From: Ferrimonas senticii DSM 18821
Lineage (GTDB): Bacteria; Pseudomonadota; Gammaproteobacteria; Enterobacterales; Shewanellaceae
Length of the DNA: 64,000 bases
Reading direction: 5' to 3'
Assembly (NCBI RefSeq): GCF_000422665.1
Contig: NZ_KE383899.1
Coordinates: forward strand, 279,844 to 343,843
Positions 18,034-27,013 of this stretch are shown here, piece by piece. A program made the position numbers and the translations under genes. The notes under the pieces were generated by a model. The model was not told where the DNA came from. It saw only the letters and a program-made list of their open reading frames with translations, and searched no databases. Position 1 is the first letter of the stretch. Every line of letters starts with the position of its first letter.

Positions 18034-20279
18034 TCAAATATTTGCCCCAGCACCAAGTAGACGCTGGATTGGTCGCGGTCATTGCTGCCTAGACCCAAAG
18101 AAACAGTGCCGATGCCGGTTTCTGCGCCGGCGAAGATGCTGCCGGCGTAGATCAGCTCGTCGGCGCTGATGTCATCTCGATTTAACCAAACGTTGCCCGC
18201 TTCAAAGGTGAAACCGACAAACAACGGCGCATTGCCGGTGGCATCGCTTAAACCAAAATCGTAGTGATAGCCGATCCCTGCCAGCACTTTATGGTTGCCA
18301 TACAAGGCATCACGGTGAAAACCAGACAGGTTAAAGAAGCCACCGGCGGTGGTGTATTGCGCCAAGGTCAAATCGTCCTCTTCACTAACCAGTGCTTCAG
18401 CTTTAGCAAAGAAGTTGTGGCGACCAATGTGCGACGCCCCCAACCAACGGCCATGGTAGACCCACTGCTCGATGTCGCTGGCAAGGCCGGTATTATTCGA
18501 CGACACCATCAGATTTTGGTTTTGGCCACTGACCTGGCTAACGCCAAACTCCCACAGCGCCCCCTCGGTTGGGAAATAGCGGCGATCAAGATCATCCGAG
18601 GTGAACTTCAACTCTACCGCACGCTTCCAATAATCGGCACTTTGCGGCTGGCCAATGCTCGAGAAACGCTCTTTATAGTTGCCATCCTCATACAGATAGC
18701 TCAGCTCTAATTGGGCGCTGCTGCCAATATTCCAGCCCAGCCCCGCCGCGGTAGTTAACCGCTGTTGTTCCAACAACCCCAAGCGGCTGCTGCCATCAAC
18801 GGTAAAGGTGTCCCAGTCGCGCTGTTCAAACTCAAACCGGCCAAAGGCATAGATCCGTCGCAGCTGTTCCAGTGGCTGATAATAATCGCTGCTAAAAGTA
18901 CGCCGTGTTCCTAGGTTGATGGCATTGCGCCACTGACCATCTAAGGGACCGACGTTGTTCGAGGTTAAGGCAATGCCGAGCTCCCACTGCGCCACATCTT
19001 GGAAGTTGTCTTCAAACCGCAGGCCCAGATCGAACACGTTCGGCCCCCAGTCCTTACCCTTGGTGGTGATCACCAACTCCCGGCCATGGTCGCCATCCTT
19101 TAACGCCGCATCCACTTGGGCAAAGTCGTTAATGGCGTACACCCGATCAACCGCATTATCGATCTGCAGTGCAGTCGGATTGTCGCCAGGCTCTAATCGC
19201 AGCGCCTCCATAATCACTCGGTCTTTAACCCAAGATTGATTATTCAAACGTACTGCGACCAGCGGCGATGCCCCAGCAACCAGCTGTTGATGAGCGGTTT
19301 GTCGCTGCTGTTGATAGGCCCAGTAATCGTCGCCACTGATCGCCACCGCACTCAGCTTGCCAACTTGGCCGCGCATCGCCTCTTCACCACGGGCGATCAT
19401 CAACGGCATCTGCTCAAAATCACTGGTACCGACCCCTTCGATGTTGGGCACAATCAGCAGATCCTGCGGTTGCATCAACGCCACTTGTTGATCCCGCGAC
19501 AAGTTCGTTAGGTAGTTGGTGAGCTGATCAAGCACATCAAACACCGAGTTCAGTTGATCTTCTGACAACAGCGGTGAACCGATATCCACCGCAATCACCA
19601 CATCGGCGCCCATATCCCGCACTACCTGCACCGGCATATTGTTCACCAGACCCCCATCCGCCAGTTGCTGGCCTTGCCATTTCACCGGCGCCAACGCACC
19701 AGGCACCGCCATACTGGCCTGCATGGCGGTGACCAGATCGCCCGAATCAATTCGCACTTCGGCGCGATCACTTAAGCTGGTAGCGACGGTACGCAGCGGG
19801 ATCGGCAGGGTATCGAAATCTTTGACCTCGGCAATATTGCCAATCGAGCGTCGCAACAAACTGGCCATGGTCTGGCCTTCCAGCGCGCCTTTAGCAAATT
19901 TCAGCTTGTTGTCTTCAAAGCCAACTTTCAGTTCGATCGGGTAATCGTCGCGATGACGTTTGTTGCGCAAATCCAGATCGCTGCGCGGCACTTCGTCAGA
20001 AAAGCCGCTGGCAAAATCAAAGATGGTTAGCCGTCGTTCAATCTGCTCTGGCGAATAGCCGGCCGCATATAGGGTCGCCACGTAAGCGCCCATCGAGGTG
20101 CCGGCAATGTAATCAACCGGGATCTGATTTTGCTCCAGCACTCGCAATACGCCGACGTGCGCCGCCCCTTTAGCGCCGCCGCCGGACAGCGCCACCCCGA
20201 CTTTAAGCCGCTGTGGGGTAGCCGCAACAGCCAAGGTGGAAAAGCCCAGTAACAGCAAAAACAGCCAACGGATCATCAT
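18030..20279 (-). CDS. PlpD-like patatin phospholipase with C-terminal outer-membrane barrel
   Basis: 749 residues. Order: signal peptide (1-20), patatin domain (about 25-310), a POTRA-like linker (about 330-400), and a barrel of the bacterial surface antigen type to the C-terminus. Catalytic dyad: nucleophile S62 in GTSMG and D208 in ADGG; the oxyanion loop is SGGGAKG near residue 32. The arrangement is that of type Vd autotransporters such as Pseudomonas PlpD (about 728 residues), lipid hydrolases carried to the cell surface. ATG at 20279 or 20276 is chosen so the signal peptide is compact. The downstream MOSC gene overlaps its end. Confidence 0.87.
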   Translation of the reverse strand: MMIRWLFLLLLGFSTLAVAATPQRLKVGVALSGGGAKGAAHVGVLRVLEQNQIPVDYIAGTSMGAYVATLYAAGYSPEQIERRLTIFDFASGFSDEVPRSDLDLRNKRHRDDYPIELKVGFEDNKLKFAKGALEGQTMASLLRRSIGNIAEVKDFDTLPIPLRTVATSLSDRAEVRIDSGDLVTAMQASMAVPGALAPVKWQGQQLADGGLVNNMPVQVVRDMGADVVIAVDIGSPLLSEDQLNSVFDVLDQLTNYLTNLSRDQQVALMQPQDLLIVPNIEGVGTSDFEQMPLMIARGEEAMRGQVGKLSAVAISGDDYWAYQQQRQTAHQQLVAGASPLVAVRLNNQSWVKDRVIMEALRLEPGDNPTALQIDNAVDRVYAINDFAQVDAALKDGDHGRELVITTKGKDWGPNVFDLGLRFEDNFQDVAQWELGIALTSNNVGPLDGQWRNAINLGTRRTFSSDYYQPLEQLRRIYAFGRFEFEQRDWDTFTVDGSSRLGLLEQQRLTTAAGLGWNIGSSAQLELSYLYEDGNYKERFSSIGQPQSADYWKRAVELKFTSDDLDRRYFPTEGALWEFGVSQVSGQNQNLMVSSNNTGLASDIEQWVYHGRWLGASHIGRHNFFAKAEALVSEEDDLTLAQYTTAGGFFNLSGFHRDALYGNHKVLAGIGYHYDFGLSDATGNAPLFVGFTFEAGNVWLNRDDISADELIYAGSIFAGAETGIGTVSLGLGSNDRDQSSVYLVLGQIFE

Positions 20280-20393
20280 CGCCAATACCAAAAGGTTGAA
20301 AGAATGTTGCTATGGTACTGAAGTATGGGTGATTTAAATATCCGCCAACGGACTAATCTGGCGCCTTAATGACGGTCAGTGGCGCGAATGACA

Positions 20394-20428
20394 ACGGCTC
20401 GACTACCGCTGAGGGTAGCCGAGCCGTC
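20394..20428. terminator. Strong hairpin downstream of the SDR gene
   Basis: ACGGCTCG-ACTACC / GGTAG-CCGAGCCGT forms a long near-perfect stem in the gap between convergent-side ends of the SDR gene and the patatin promoter. No T-run follows on the minus strand, so it is at best a weak or Rho-assisted terminator. Confidence 0.5.
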
Positions 20429-20465
20429 AACTCAACAGCCAACACTAAGCCCCAAGGTTGGCGGT

Positions 20466-21218
20466 TTAGCTCATACCTCGTAAGGACTTTAATGGCGCCC
20501 AGCGCAAGATATGGCGCATATACGCCCATGGCCAGCCGGGCACATAGGCGTTCGGTTTTTCCGCTTCAATCGCTTTGACCATCGCCGCCACGCCAATATC
20601 GGTGTCGACCATAAACGGGACTTTGTCGACCTTTTCGTTGATCTCACTGCGAATAAAACCAGGGTGAATGCAGCTGGCTTTGATGTTGGTGCCAAGCAGA
20701 TCGACCCGAATGCCTTCGGTCAGATTCGACAGCGCCGCTTTGGTGGCGGCATAAACGGTTAAGGCACGGCGGAAACCACGAACGGCGCTAACCGAGGAGA
20801 TAGTCACCAGATGGCCATTATCTTTGGCGCGGAACAACTCCAGCGCTGCTTCACACTGAGCAATTGCCGACACAAAGTTGGTGATCGCGGTTTGCTTGTT
20901 GGCTTCAAAATAACCGGTACCGAGGCTGGCACCTTTGCCCATGCCGGCGTTGACGATGACTCGGTCGATGCCGCCATCGAACTCCGCCTCAAACGCCTTA
21001 AATACCTCGAATACTTGGTCGTGATCGTTCACATCTAATGATTTGACCAACACCTTTACGCCCGGATGTTGCTGCTCTAGCGTGGCTTTTAACGCCTCTA
21101 ACCGTTCAACTCGGCGGGCGCACAGCGCCAGATTGCGACCTTTGGCGGCGAACTGCTTGGCCATCTCCATCCCTAGGCCGGATGAGGCGCCGGTAATTAA
21201 AATATTCTGTCTTTCCAT
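20466..21218 (-). CDS. Short-chain dehydrogenase/reductase
   Basis: 250 residues. The cofactor motif TGASSGLGMEMA is at the N-terminus, NAG lies near residue 90, the catalytic Ser in SSVSA and Tyr/Lys in YAATK; a hydrophobic, Trp-rich C-terminus (VPGWPWAYMRHILRW) is typical of SDRs linked to lipid substrates. Substrate unknown. The ATG at 21218 has AGGA about 8 bases upstream; an ATG three codons earlier is possible. Not part of the acyl-CoA operon: about 140 bases of repeat-like sequence separate them. Confidence 0.85.
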   Translation of the reverse strand: MERQNILITGASSGLGMEMAKQFAAKGRNLALCARRVERLEALKATLEQQHPGVKVLVKSLDVNDHDQVFEVFKAFEAEFDGGIDRVIVNAGMGKGASLGTGYFEANKQTAITNFVSAIAQCEAALELFRAKDNGHLVTISSVSAVRGFRRALTVYAATKAALSNLTEGIRVDLLGTNIKASCIHPGFIRSEINEKVDKVPFMVDTDIGVAAMVKAIEAEKPNAYVPGWPWAYMRHILRWAPLKSLRGMS

Positions 21219-21227
21219 GACAACCAT

Positions 21228-21345
21228 CCTATTTGGTCAATAGTGGGTAGTTATTCGTTTTCAGTGGCTAGCTAATAGTTGTTAGTTTTTAGTTGATAGC
21301 TTTCAGTTGTTAGTGGGCAGTAACAGCCATAAGCAACAGCGAACT
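21228..21345. repeat. Degenerate GTTAGT/AGTTGTTAG repeat stretch
   Basis: Between 21235 and 21330 variants of TAGTTGTTAGT and CAGTTGTTAGT recur about six times with no coding frame. Similar CAGTTGTCAGT words flank the holC-pepA gap near 31054 and 31148 (there as ACTGACAAC), suggesting a dispersed intergenic repeat. Confidence 0.4.
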
Positions 21346-21354
21346 GCCAAAACC

Positions 21355-22038
21355 TTAGCGGTGGGTTACTAGGTTGTGCCGTTCAAACAGGGCGTGATCG
21401 TTGATGCTCACCAGTTTTAGGCCGCTGGGGGTCAGCTTCAGTTTGGTGACACTGCCATTAACGATCTGCCAGTTGATCGCCAACGCGGTGTGGTTATCCA
21501 GCCCTAGTAGGTGCTGCACCGCCGCGGCAATGGCGCCGCCGGACGAGGCGACCCACAACCGGCCATGTTTGGCTTCCTCCGCGGCTTTAGCCAGTGCGGC
21601 GCGCACCCGTTCAACAAACTGTGAATGGCTCTCGCTGTAATCGCCATCAAAATCGCCGCTGTGCCAGCGACGAAACGCCGCCAAGCTTTGCTGACGCAAA
21701 AAACCATCGGGATCCGCTTGTTTGGCCGCCAGCGCTTTAATCGCGTGGCTATCGGCAAATTCCGGCAGATGCACCCTAAGCACATTTTGAAAATCAAACT
21801 CGTTCCAGCCGCTGTCGGTGATCACTGGCTGATCCTGTCCGGCTCCAGCCAATGCCAATTGGGCAGTGTGTTGCTGGCGCTCTAGGCTACCGGCGAATAC
21901 CGCTTCGGGCAGCAGCGCCCGCTGATTAAGATCTTGCCCCAAAAGCCGGGCTTGTTGCTGGCCAAGATCAGACAGGCGGTCGTAGTTGTCGCTGCCAAAA
22001 CTGGCTTGGCCGTGACGAATTAGCAGAATTTCACTCAT
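21355..22038 (-). CDS. Histidine phosphatase (phosphoglycerate mutase-like) family protein
   Basis: 227 residues. ILLIRHGQASFGSDNYDRLS at the N-terminus carries the phospho-accepting histidine of RHG, and SSGGAIAAAVQHLL near residue 170 sits where the second catalytic histidine region lies. The start is the ATG at 22038, which overlaps the upstream kinase-like gene by four bases (ATGA). Last gene of the acyl-CoA dehydrogenase operon; probably a phosphatase acting on a phosphorylated intermediate or cofactor, by context only. Confidence 0.82.
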   Translation of the reverse strand: MSEILLIRHGQASFGSDNYDRLSDLGQQQARLLGQDLNQRALLPEAVFAGSLERQQHTAQLALAGAGQDQPVITDSGWNEFDFQNVLRVHLPEFADSHAIKALAAKQADPDGFLRQQSLAAFRRWHSGDFDGDYSESHSQFVERVRAALAKAAEEAKHGRLWVASSGGAIAAAVQHLLGLDNHTALAINWQIVNGSVTKLKLTPSGLKLVSINDHALFERHNLVTHR

Positions 22039-23123
22039 GCGGCGCTCCGTCGAGCTCTGGCGCGGATCAAACGCTGACAACGCCACAGCAGGTAGTTGGT
22101 AAACAGCCACAACTTGGCAAAGGCCGGATTGCGGGTCTGTTTGTGGTAGTAACGGTGATACAGCTGTTGGACAATCCCCGCCAAGCGGAACAGGCCGTAG
22201 ACTTCGTAAAAGGTGAAATCCTCACACTCAATCCCCGCTTGCTGGCAGTAGTAATCCACCACTTGTTGCCGGGTCATCATCCCTTTGGCGGTGGTCGGCT
22301 GACGGCGATTGCTGCGCAGCACCGGATCGTCATCGGCTTGCACCCAGTAGGCCATCGAGTTACCCAGATCCATCAACGGATCGCCAATGGTGGCCAGCTC
22401 CCAATCTAAAACTGCCAGCACCTTATCTGGCTGATGTGGATCAAACACCAGATTGTCTAAGCGAAAATCGTTGTGGATCAGCACTTGCCGTTCGCGGCTC
22501 GGCATATTGGCCTCAAGCCAGCTGATCACCCCTTTGCCGCTGCCAATATTCCACGTTTTGGCAGCGGCAAAGCGCTTACTCCAACCGCCGATCTGGCGCT
22601 GGATATACCCTTGGCCTTTGCCGAACTGAGTTAGCCCAGTTTGGGTAATATCCACCGAATGCAGCTTGACCAAGGTATCGATGGCGCTTTGGCAAATGGT
22701 CCGATGCTGCTGCGAATTCAGATTGAGCGAGCGCGGAAAATGACTGCGAGGGATAAAGCCGTCGACCTTTTCCATCAGATAAAAATCGCTGTCGAGCACG
22801 CCATCGTCAGCCCGCCCCAGTGCCAGCATCTGTGGTACCAATTCGAAGTGTGGCTTCAGTGCCTGCTGCAGATTGTGTTCGCGCACCATGTCGTGGGCGC
22901 CTTTGGCCTTCTTGCCCCTTGGGGCACGGCGCAAAATCAGCTCCTGCTCAGCAAACTTCAGGGCGTAGGTCCAGTTCGAGGCGCCGCCACTGTATTGGGT
23001 AACCGTTGGTGTGCCTTGGGTTTGCAGCTGCGGTAACTGCTGTTGCAGCCACGGCAGTAACGCCGCCAGATCGAGCTCTTCACCCGGTCGCTGCGCCTTA
23101 CTGGGGTTAAGATCGGCGCTCAT
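22035..23123 (-). CDS. APH-family phosphotransferase (ACAD10/11- and LvaA-like)
   Basis: 362 residues. A kinase fold of the aminoglycoside phosphotransferase type: N-lobe GASNWTYAL and LILRRAP, catalytic loop LIHNDFRLDNLVF (Brenner-type HxDxxxxN) and metal-binding DWELATIGDP. Homologous domains are fused to acyl-CoA dehydrogenase in animal ACAD10/ACAD11, and the separate bacterial enzyme LvaA phosphorylates 4-hydroxyacyl-CoA in levulinate catabolism. The gene overlaps both neighbours by four bases, so it is tightly coupled to the SDR upstream and the phosphatase downstream. Antibiotic resistance is unlikely. Confidence 0.85.
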   Translation of the reverse strand: MSADLNPSKAQRPGEELDLAALLPWLQQQLPQLQTQGTPTVTQYSGGASNWTYALKFAEQELILRRAPRGKKAKGAHDMVREHNLQQALKPHFELVPQMLALGRADDGVLDSDFYLMEKVDGFIPRSHFPRSLNLNSQQHRTICQSAIDTLVKLHSVDITQTGLTQFGKGQGYIQRQIGGWSKRFAAAKTWNIGSGKGVISWLEANMPSRERQVLIHNDFRLDNLVFDPHQPDKVLAVLDWELATIGDPLMDLGNSMAYWVQADDDPVLRSNRRQPTTAKGMMTRQQVVDYYCQQAGIECEDFTFYEVYGLFRLAGIVQQLYHRYYHKQTRNPAFAKLWLFTNYLLWRCQRLIRARARRSAA

Positions 23124-23950
23124 GCGGCCTCCTTGGCCTCGGCGTCCGTCGATTGCGATTTGCGGATGCCGAAATGACCCAGCTTTTTAATCATCATCCG
23201 CATGTATTGCTGCTTGTTAAGCAGCCGTTTAAACCACATCACCTTGCGGGTCGATTTGTGGGTGACGATCTGAAACTCACCCGCCGCCATCGCCGCCACA
23301 ATCTGCTGGGCGATCTGTTCGGCACTGACGCCACTGCGCTCCAACAGCTTAGTAACCAAAGCTTTCAATTCCACCGCATCGTCGCGGACACTTTTATCAA
23401 GATTGGTTTTGAAAAACTCAGGACAGGCCACCGACACCTTGATACCACGGGCATTAAGCTCAATCGCCATGGTTTCAGCAAAGGAGACCACTGCCGCTTT
23501 GTTGGCGCAGTAACTGCCCATCCGAGGCATCGCCACCAGCCCTGCTGCCGAAGCGGTGCAGAGAATATGGCTGCCCTCATTCAATAGCGGCAGAAACCCT
23601 TTGCAGGTGCGCACCACCCCGAGCAAGTTAACTTCAAGCCCCCATTGCCAGTCCGCCAAGGTTTCATCTTCAATGGCGCCGCCGGTGGCGACCCCGGCAT
23701 TGGCGCAGAGCACATCCACTCCGCCAAAACGCTGCTTAACCGCTTCGACCAGTGCCTGCATCGACTCATCACTGGTGACGTCGCAGGGCTGATAAAACGC
23801 CTCGCCGCCAGCGGCAATGATCTGCTGCACCGCCGCGCTACCATCCTGGCGATCCGCCACCGCAATCCTTGCGCCGTTTTTGGCGTATTCCAATGCCAGC
23901 GCCAGCCCTAAGCCTGAGGCGGCGCCGGTGATCACAATCCGTTTGCTCAT
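23120..23950 (-). CDS. Short-chain dehydrogenase of the acyl-CoA operon
   Basis: 276 residues. TGAASGLGLALALEYA binds NAD(P); CANAG is the NAG motif; the catalytic Ser is in CTASAAG and the Tyr/Lys pair in YCANK. A longer C-terminus than a minimal SDR. It lies 11 bases after the acyl-CoA dehydrogenase gene and overlaps the kinase gene by four bases, so it likely oxidises or reduces a hydroxy/keto group in the same fatty-acid pathway. Confidence 0.85.
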   Translation of the reverse strand: MSKRIVITGAASGLGLALALEYAKNGARIAVADRQDGSAAVQQIIAAGGEAFYQPCDVTSDESMQALVEAVKQRFGGVDVLCANAGVATGGAIEDETLADWQWGLEVNLLGVVRTCKGFLPLLNEGSHILCTASAAGLVAMPRMGSYCANKAAVVSFAETMAIELNARGIKVSVACPEFFKTNLDKSVRDDAVELKALVTKLLERSGVSAEQIAQQIVAAMAAGEFQIVTHKSTRKVMWFKRLLNKQQYMRMMIKKLGHFGIRKSQSTDAEAKEAA

Positions 23951-23961
23951 GATTCTCTCCC

Positions 23962-25179
23962 TTAGCGGTATTTAGCCAGTTCCAGCCGCGATAGCATCCC
24001 CAGATGCACTTCATCTGGGCCATCGGCCAGGCGCAAACTGCGCGCTTGGGCGTAAAAGCGCATCAGCCCAGCGTCGTCGCCCATGCCAGCACCGCCGTGC
24101 AACTGCATCACCATATCCACCACCTGCTGCAGTACCCGCGGCGCCGCCACTTTGATGGCGGAGATCTCGGTCATCGCCGCTTTCACCCCAACCTCATCGA
24201 TTTTCCATGCGGCAAAATAGGTCAGCAGTCGCGCTTGGTCGATGGCTAAGCGTGCTTCGGCAATCCGTTCGCGGTTACCGCCCAATTGGATGATCGGTTT
24301 ACCAAAGGCAACCCGGCGACTGGCCCGTTCAATCCCCAGCTTAAGTGCCTGTTCGGCGGCGCCAATGCAGCGCATACAGTGATGAATACGCCCCGGGCCC
24401 AACCGTCCTTGGGCAATCGCAAAACCGTCACCGAGATTTTGAATCAGGTTGCTTTTCGGCACCCGCACATCGGCAAAGCTGACCTCGCCGTGGCCATAGG
24501 GGGCATCGTAATCCCCTGCCGCTTTCAACATCCGTTCAATGTTGACGCCGTCGCGATCCAGCTCGACCAGCACCATTGAATGACGTTGATGCTTGGGATT
24601 ATCGGGGTTAGATAGCCCCATAAAGATGCCAATTTTGCAATCGGGATGACCCACGCCGGTGCTCCACCACTTACGACCATTGAGCACCAATTCATCGCCA
24701 TCCTCAACGATGGTGGCCTGCATGTTGGTGGCATCGGATGAGGCCACCTGCGGCTCGGTCATAAAGAATGCCGAGCGGATCTCACCGCGCAGCAGCGGCA
24801 TCAACCACTTGGCTTGTTGCGCCTCGCTGCCAAAGTGATATAGCACCTCCATATTGCCGGTGTCGGGGGCGTTGCAGTTAAAGATCTCCGGATACAGCAA
24901 CGACCGTCCGGTCAGTTCCGCCAGCGGCGCGTACTCCAGCGTCGATAGCCCTTGGCCAAGCTCGGCATCTGGCAGAAACAGGTTCCACAGCCCCGCCTCT
25001 TTAGCTTGCTGCTTGAGCGCCGCCACCTGCGGCGACAGTTGCCAGTGACGCCAGTCGCCATGGTCATTGCACTGATTAAAGCGGTGAAAGTCCGCCTCAA
25101 ATGGCGCCAGATGCTGATCGATAAAGGCCTGCAACTGCTGCTGCAGTGCCACGCTGCGTTTACTGTGGCGAAACTCCAT
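23962..25179 (-). CDS. Acyl-CoA dehydrogenase, ACAD10/11 type
   Basis: 405 residues with the three acyl-CoA dehydrogenase domains: FMTEPQVASSDATN (FAD-binding loop), NGRKWWSTGVGHPDCKIGIFMG, and MQLHGGAGMGDDAG near the C-terminus. Where medium-chain enzymes have the catalytic glutamate in YEGT, this sequence reads LADGPDEVHL, i.e. Asp, as I expect for the ACAD10/11 group. That group acts on 4-phosphooxy-acyl-CoA and eliminates phosphate rather than simply desaturating. First gene of the operon; AAGGATAGCGCC precedes its ATG. Divergent from a LysR regulator. Confidence 0.87.
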   Translation of the reverse strand: MEFRHSKRSVALQQQLQAFIDQHLAPFEADFHRFNQCNDHGDWRHWQLSPQVAALKQQAKEAGLWNLFLPDAELGQGLSTLEYAPLAELTGRSLLYPEIFNCNAPDTGNMEVLYHFGSEAQQAKWLMPLLRGEIRSAFFMTEPQVASSDATNMQATIVEDGDELVLNGRKWWSTGVGHPDCKIGIFMGLSNPDNPKHQRHSMVLVELDRDGVNIERMLKAAGDYDAPYGHGEVSFADVRVPKSNLIQNLGDGFAIAQGRLGPGRIHHCMRCIGAAEQALKLGIERASRRVAFGKPIIQLGGNRERIAEARLAIDQARLLTYFAAWKIDEVGVKAAMTEISAIKVAAPRVLQQVVDMVMQLHGGAGMGDDAGLMRFYAQARSLRLADGPDEVHLGMLSRLELAKYR

Positions 25180-25296
25180 GGCGCTATCCTTATTTACTGT
25201 TCACTTTACAAGCAACCCTAGAGCAATTACGTTCATGAATGAAACGAAAAGAACTAAAACATTAAACTGATTTCTATTCAGTAAGGGACGCGCCTC
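25180..25296. promoter_or_regulatory. Divergent LysR/operon promoter region
   Basis: 117 bases between divergent genes. A TTCATGAATGAA palindrome (25232-25243) lies in the middle, a plausible site for the adjacent LysR regulator, although the T-N11-A form is not obvious. Confidence 0.45.
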
Positions 25297-26199
25297 ATGG
25301 ATCGCTTAACGGAACAATTGGATTTCAACCTGCTGAAAGTATTTGAAGCGATCTACACCGAGCAGAGCATCAGTCGCGCCGCCGAGATCTTGCACGTCAC
25401 CCCCTCGGCGGTCAGTCATGCCCTGAAACGACTGCGTGAACGGATGGATGAACCGCTGTTTGAACGCCGCGGTCAGCAGATGGTGCCGACCTCCAGTTGC
25501 CAGCGAATGGCACCGCAACTGCTGGATACCCTGTCGCAGTTAAAGCAATTACTGCAAAGCTGGGGCAAGTTTGAACCGGCCAGTGCCGAACAGCACTTTC
25601 AGTTGGGGATCTCTGAAGCGCTGGAGGGACTGTTTCTCGCCCCTATCTGTCAGCGGTTAACGCGACTGGCGCCACATTCACGGTTCACTTCGCGCCGTTT
25701 TGGCCGCGATCAGTTAGAACGGCTATTACTGCATCGCCAACTCGATCTGGTGATTGATGTGCAGATGCTGCCGCCAACGGCAGTGCAAAGTCAGCCACTG
25801 CTGGAGGATCAACTGGTGGTCGCCAGCAACAGCGAGCGCCAGTCACTGACCTTAAAAGAGTATCGCCAAACCCATCACATCGAAGTATCAAGCCGCCCCG
25901 CAGGCCGAGTATTAGAGCAATACGCGCTGGATAAGAAACGCTTAAGTCGGCATGTGACGGTACGCTGTCAAAGCTACCAAGCGGCGCTGAGCTTGGTAGC
26001 CGAAACCGAGCTGCTGGTCACCTTGCCTAGCAGCATCGCCTTGTCGTTAGAGCAACATCAAACCGGCCATCAGATCTGGCCACTGCCGCTGGAGTCTGGT
26101 GCCATCGGCATCCACCTGTATTGGCACCAAAGCCGCGAAAACGATCCGGCACTTTCCTGGCTGATTGCGCAGATCCGCGAAGTGTTTGCCGCTAGCTAA
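25297..26199 (+). CDS. LysR family transcriptional regulator
   Basis: 300 residues. N-terminal winged helix-turn-helix: LLKVFEAIYTEQSISRAAEILHVTPSAVSHALKRLRE is textbook LysR, written here only in part as SRAAEILHVTPSAVSHALKR. The C-terminal effector domain follows from about residue 90. Position back to back with the acyl-CoA dehydrogenase operon makes it the likely regulator of that operon; the inducer could be an acyl-CoA or hydroxy acid. Start ATG at 25297 places the HTH at the usual distance. Confidence 0.88.
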   Translation: MDRLTEQLDFNLLKVFEAIYTEQSISRAAEILHVTPSAVSHALKRLRERMDEPLFERRGQQMVPTSSCQRMAPQLLDTLSQLKQLLQSWGKFEPASAEQHFQLGISEALEGLFLAPICQRLTRLAPHSRFTSRRFGRDQLERLLLHRQLDLVIDVQMLPPTAVQSQPLLEDQLVVASNSERQSLTLKEYRQTHHIEVSSRPAGRVLEQYALDKKRLSRHVTVRCQSYQAALSLVAETELLVTLPSSIALSLEQHQTGHQIWPLPLESGAIGIHLYWHQSRENDPALSWLIAQIREVFAAS

Positions 26200-26216
26200 C
26201 AGGCCCTAGGCTTAGC

Positions 26217-26891
26217 CTAGGCGAACCACCCTGCCGCCAGCGCCAGTAGGATAATCGGTGCCAAGAACAGCAGCATGGTCACTAACATCACCAAGATGCA
26301 GCGACCAATGGACAGACCTAACACTTCGGCGGTGGCCGCAACGCTAAGCACCAACGCCCAGCCTGCAAACAGCAACTGCAACAGGCCGATGATCATCATC
26401 ACCACCGCTTTCCAACCCGCACCATTGCTAACCGCATTCGGATCGGTAAACAGCTCGCCGCCATACATCAGCAGCAACACCAATGTCAGCAGCAGTGATC
26501 CCACCACCGGCACTTGCGCCCAAACATAGCCGGTAACCAGTTGCCGCAGCTCGCCATCGCCGCCAAACCAGCGGCCAACCAGGCGAGTTACCCACGCCGA
26601 TAGGTACATCAAGCCATACATCAACGGCACAGCAATTAGTAAGCCGAACGCTACCCCCAGCACTTCGGCAATGCCCAAACCGACAAGCTCGCCATTGAGG
26701 CTTTCCCCGAGCACCGATGCCAGCAGTACCAACACCAGTAACAGCCAAAAACCACGCCGCGGGGTGGCGCTGTCGATGATCGCGCGAATGGTTTTACGCG
26801 GTTCAACCATCATCGCTAAATAGGCTTGTTTGGGAAATTGCGAATAACCGACCGGTGCGGATTCGGTTTCAGTTTGATCTGCTGGTTCCAT
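26217..26891 (-). CDS. YIP1 family membrane protein
   Basis: 224 residues. A short polar N-terminus is followed by YLAMMVEPRKTIRAIID, the typical entry to bacterial Yip1-domain proteins, and five hydrophobic helices. Function unknown. It converges with the LysR gene; a small CCTAGGC/GCCTAGG hairpin sits between them (26205-26221). Confidence 0.75.
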   Translation of the reverse strand: MEPADQTETESAPVGYSQFPKQAYLAMMVEPRKTIRAIIDSATPRRGFWLLLVLVLLASVLGESLNGELVGLGIAEVLGVAFGLLIAVPLMYGLMYLSAWVTRLVGRWFGGDGELRQLVTGYVWAQVPVVGSLLLTLVLLLMYGGELFTDPNAVSNGAGWKAVVMMIIGLLQLLFAGWALVLSVAATAEVLGLSIGRCILVMLVTMLLFLAPIILLALAAGWFA

Positions 26892-26982
26892 GGCGAATGC
26901 CTCTACAAAATGATTTTCAACCGACTATCAACATTGAACAAAAAAGCGACGTTGTTCAATAGTTTGAAAATGATGACGGCAA

Positions 26983-27008
26983 ATAAAACGCCCACCAGAG
27001 GTGGGCGT
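26983..27008 (-). terminator. Intrinsic terminator of the small membrane protein gene
   Basis: On the minus strand CGCCCACC-TCT-GGTGGGCG is followed by TTTTATTT, six bases beyond the stop codon of the 27014-27631 gene. Confidence 0.85.
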
Positions 27009-27013
27009 AAGCG

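Noticed and set aside
22035..23123. Aminoglycoside resistance gene
   Set aside because: The APH fold is there, but the operon and similarity to the ACAD10/11 kinase domain point to acyl-CoA metabolism.
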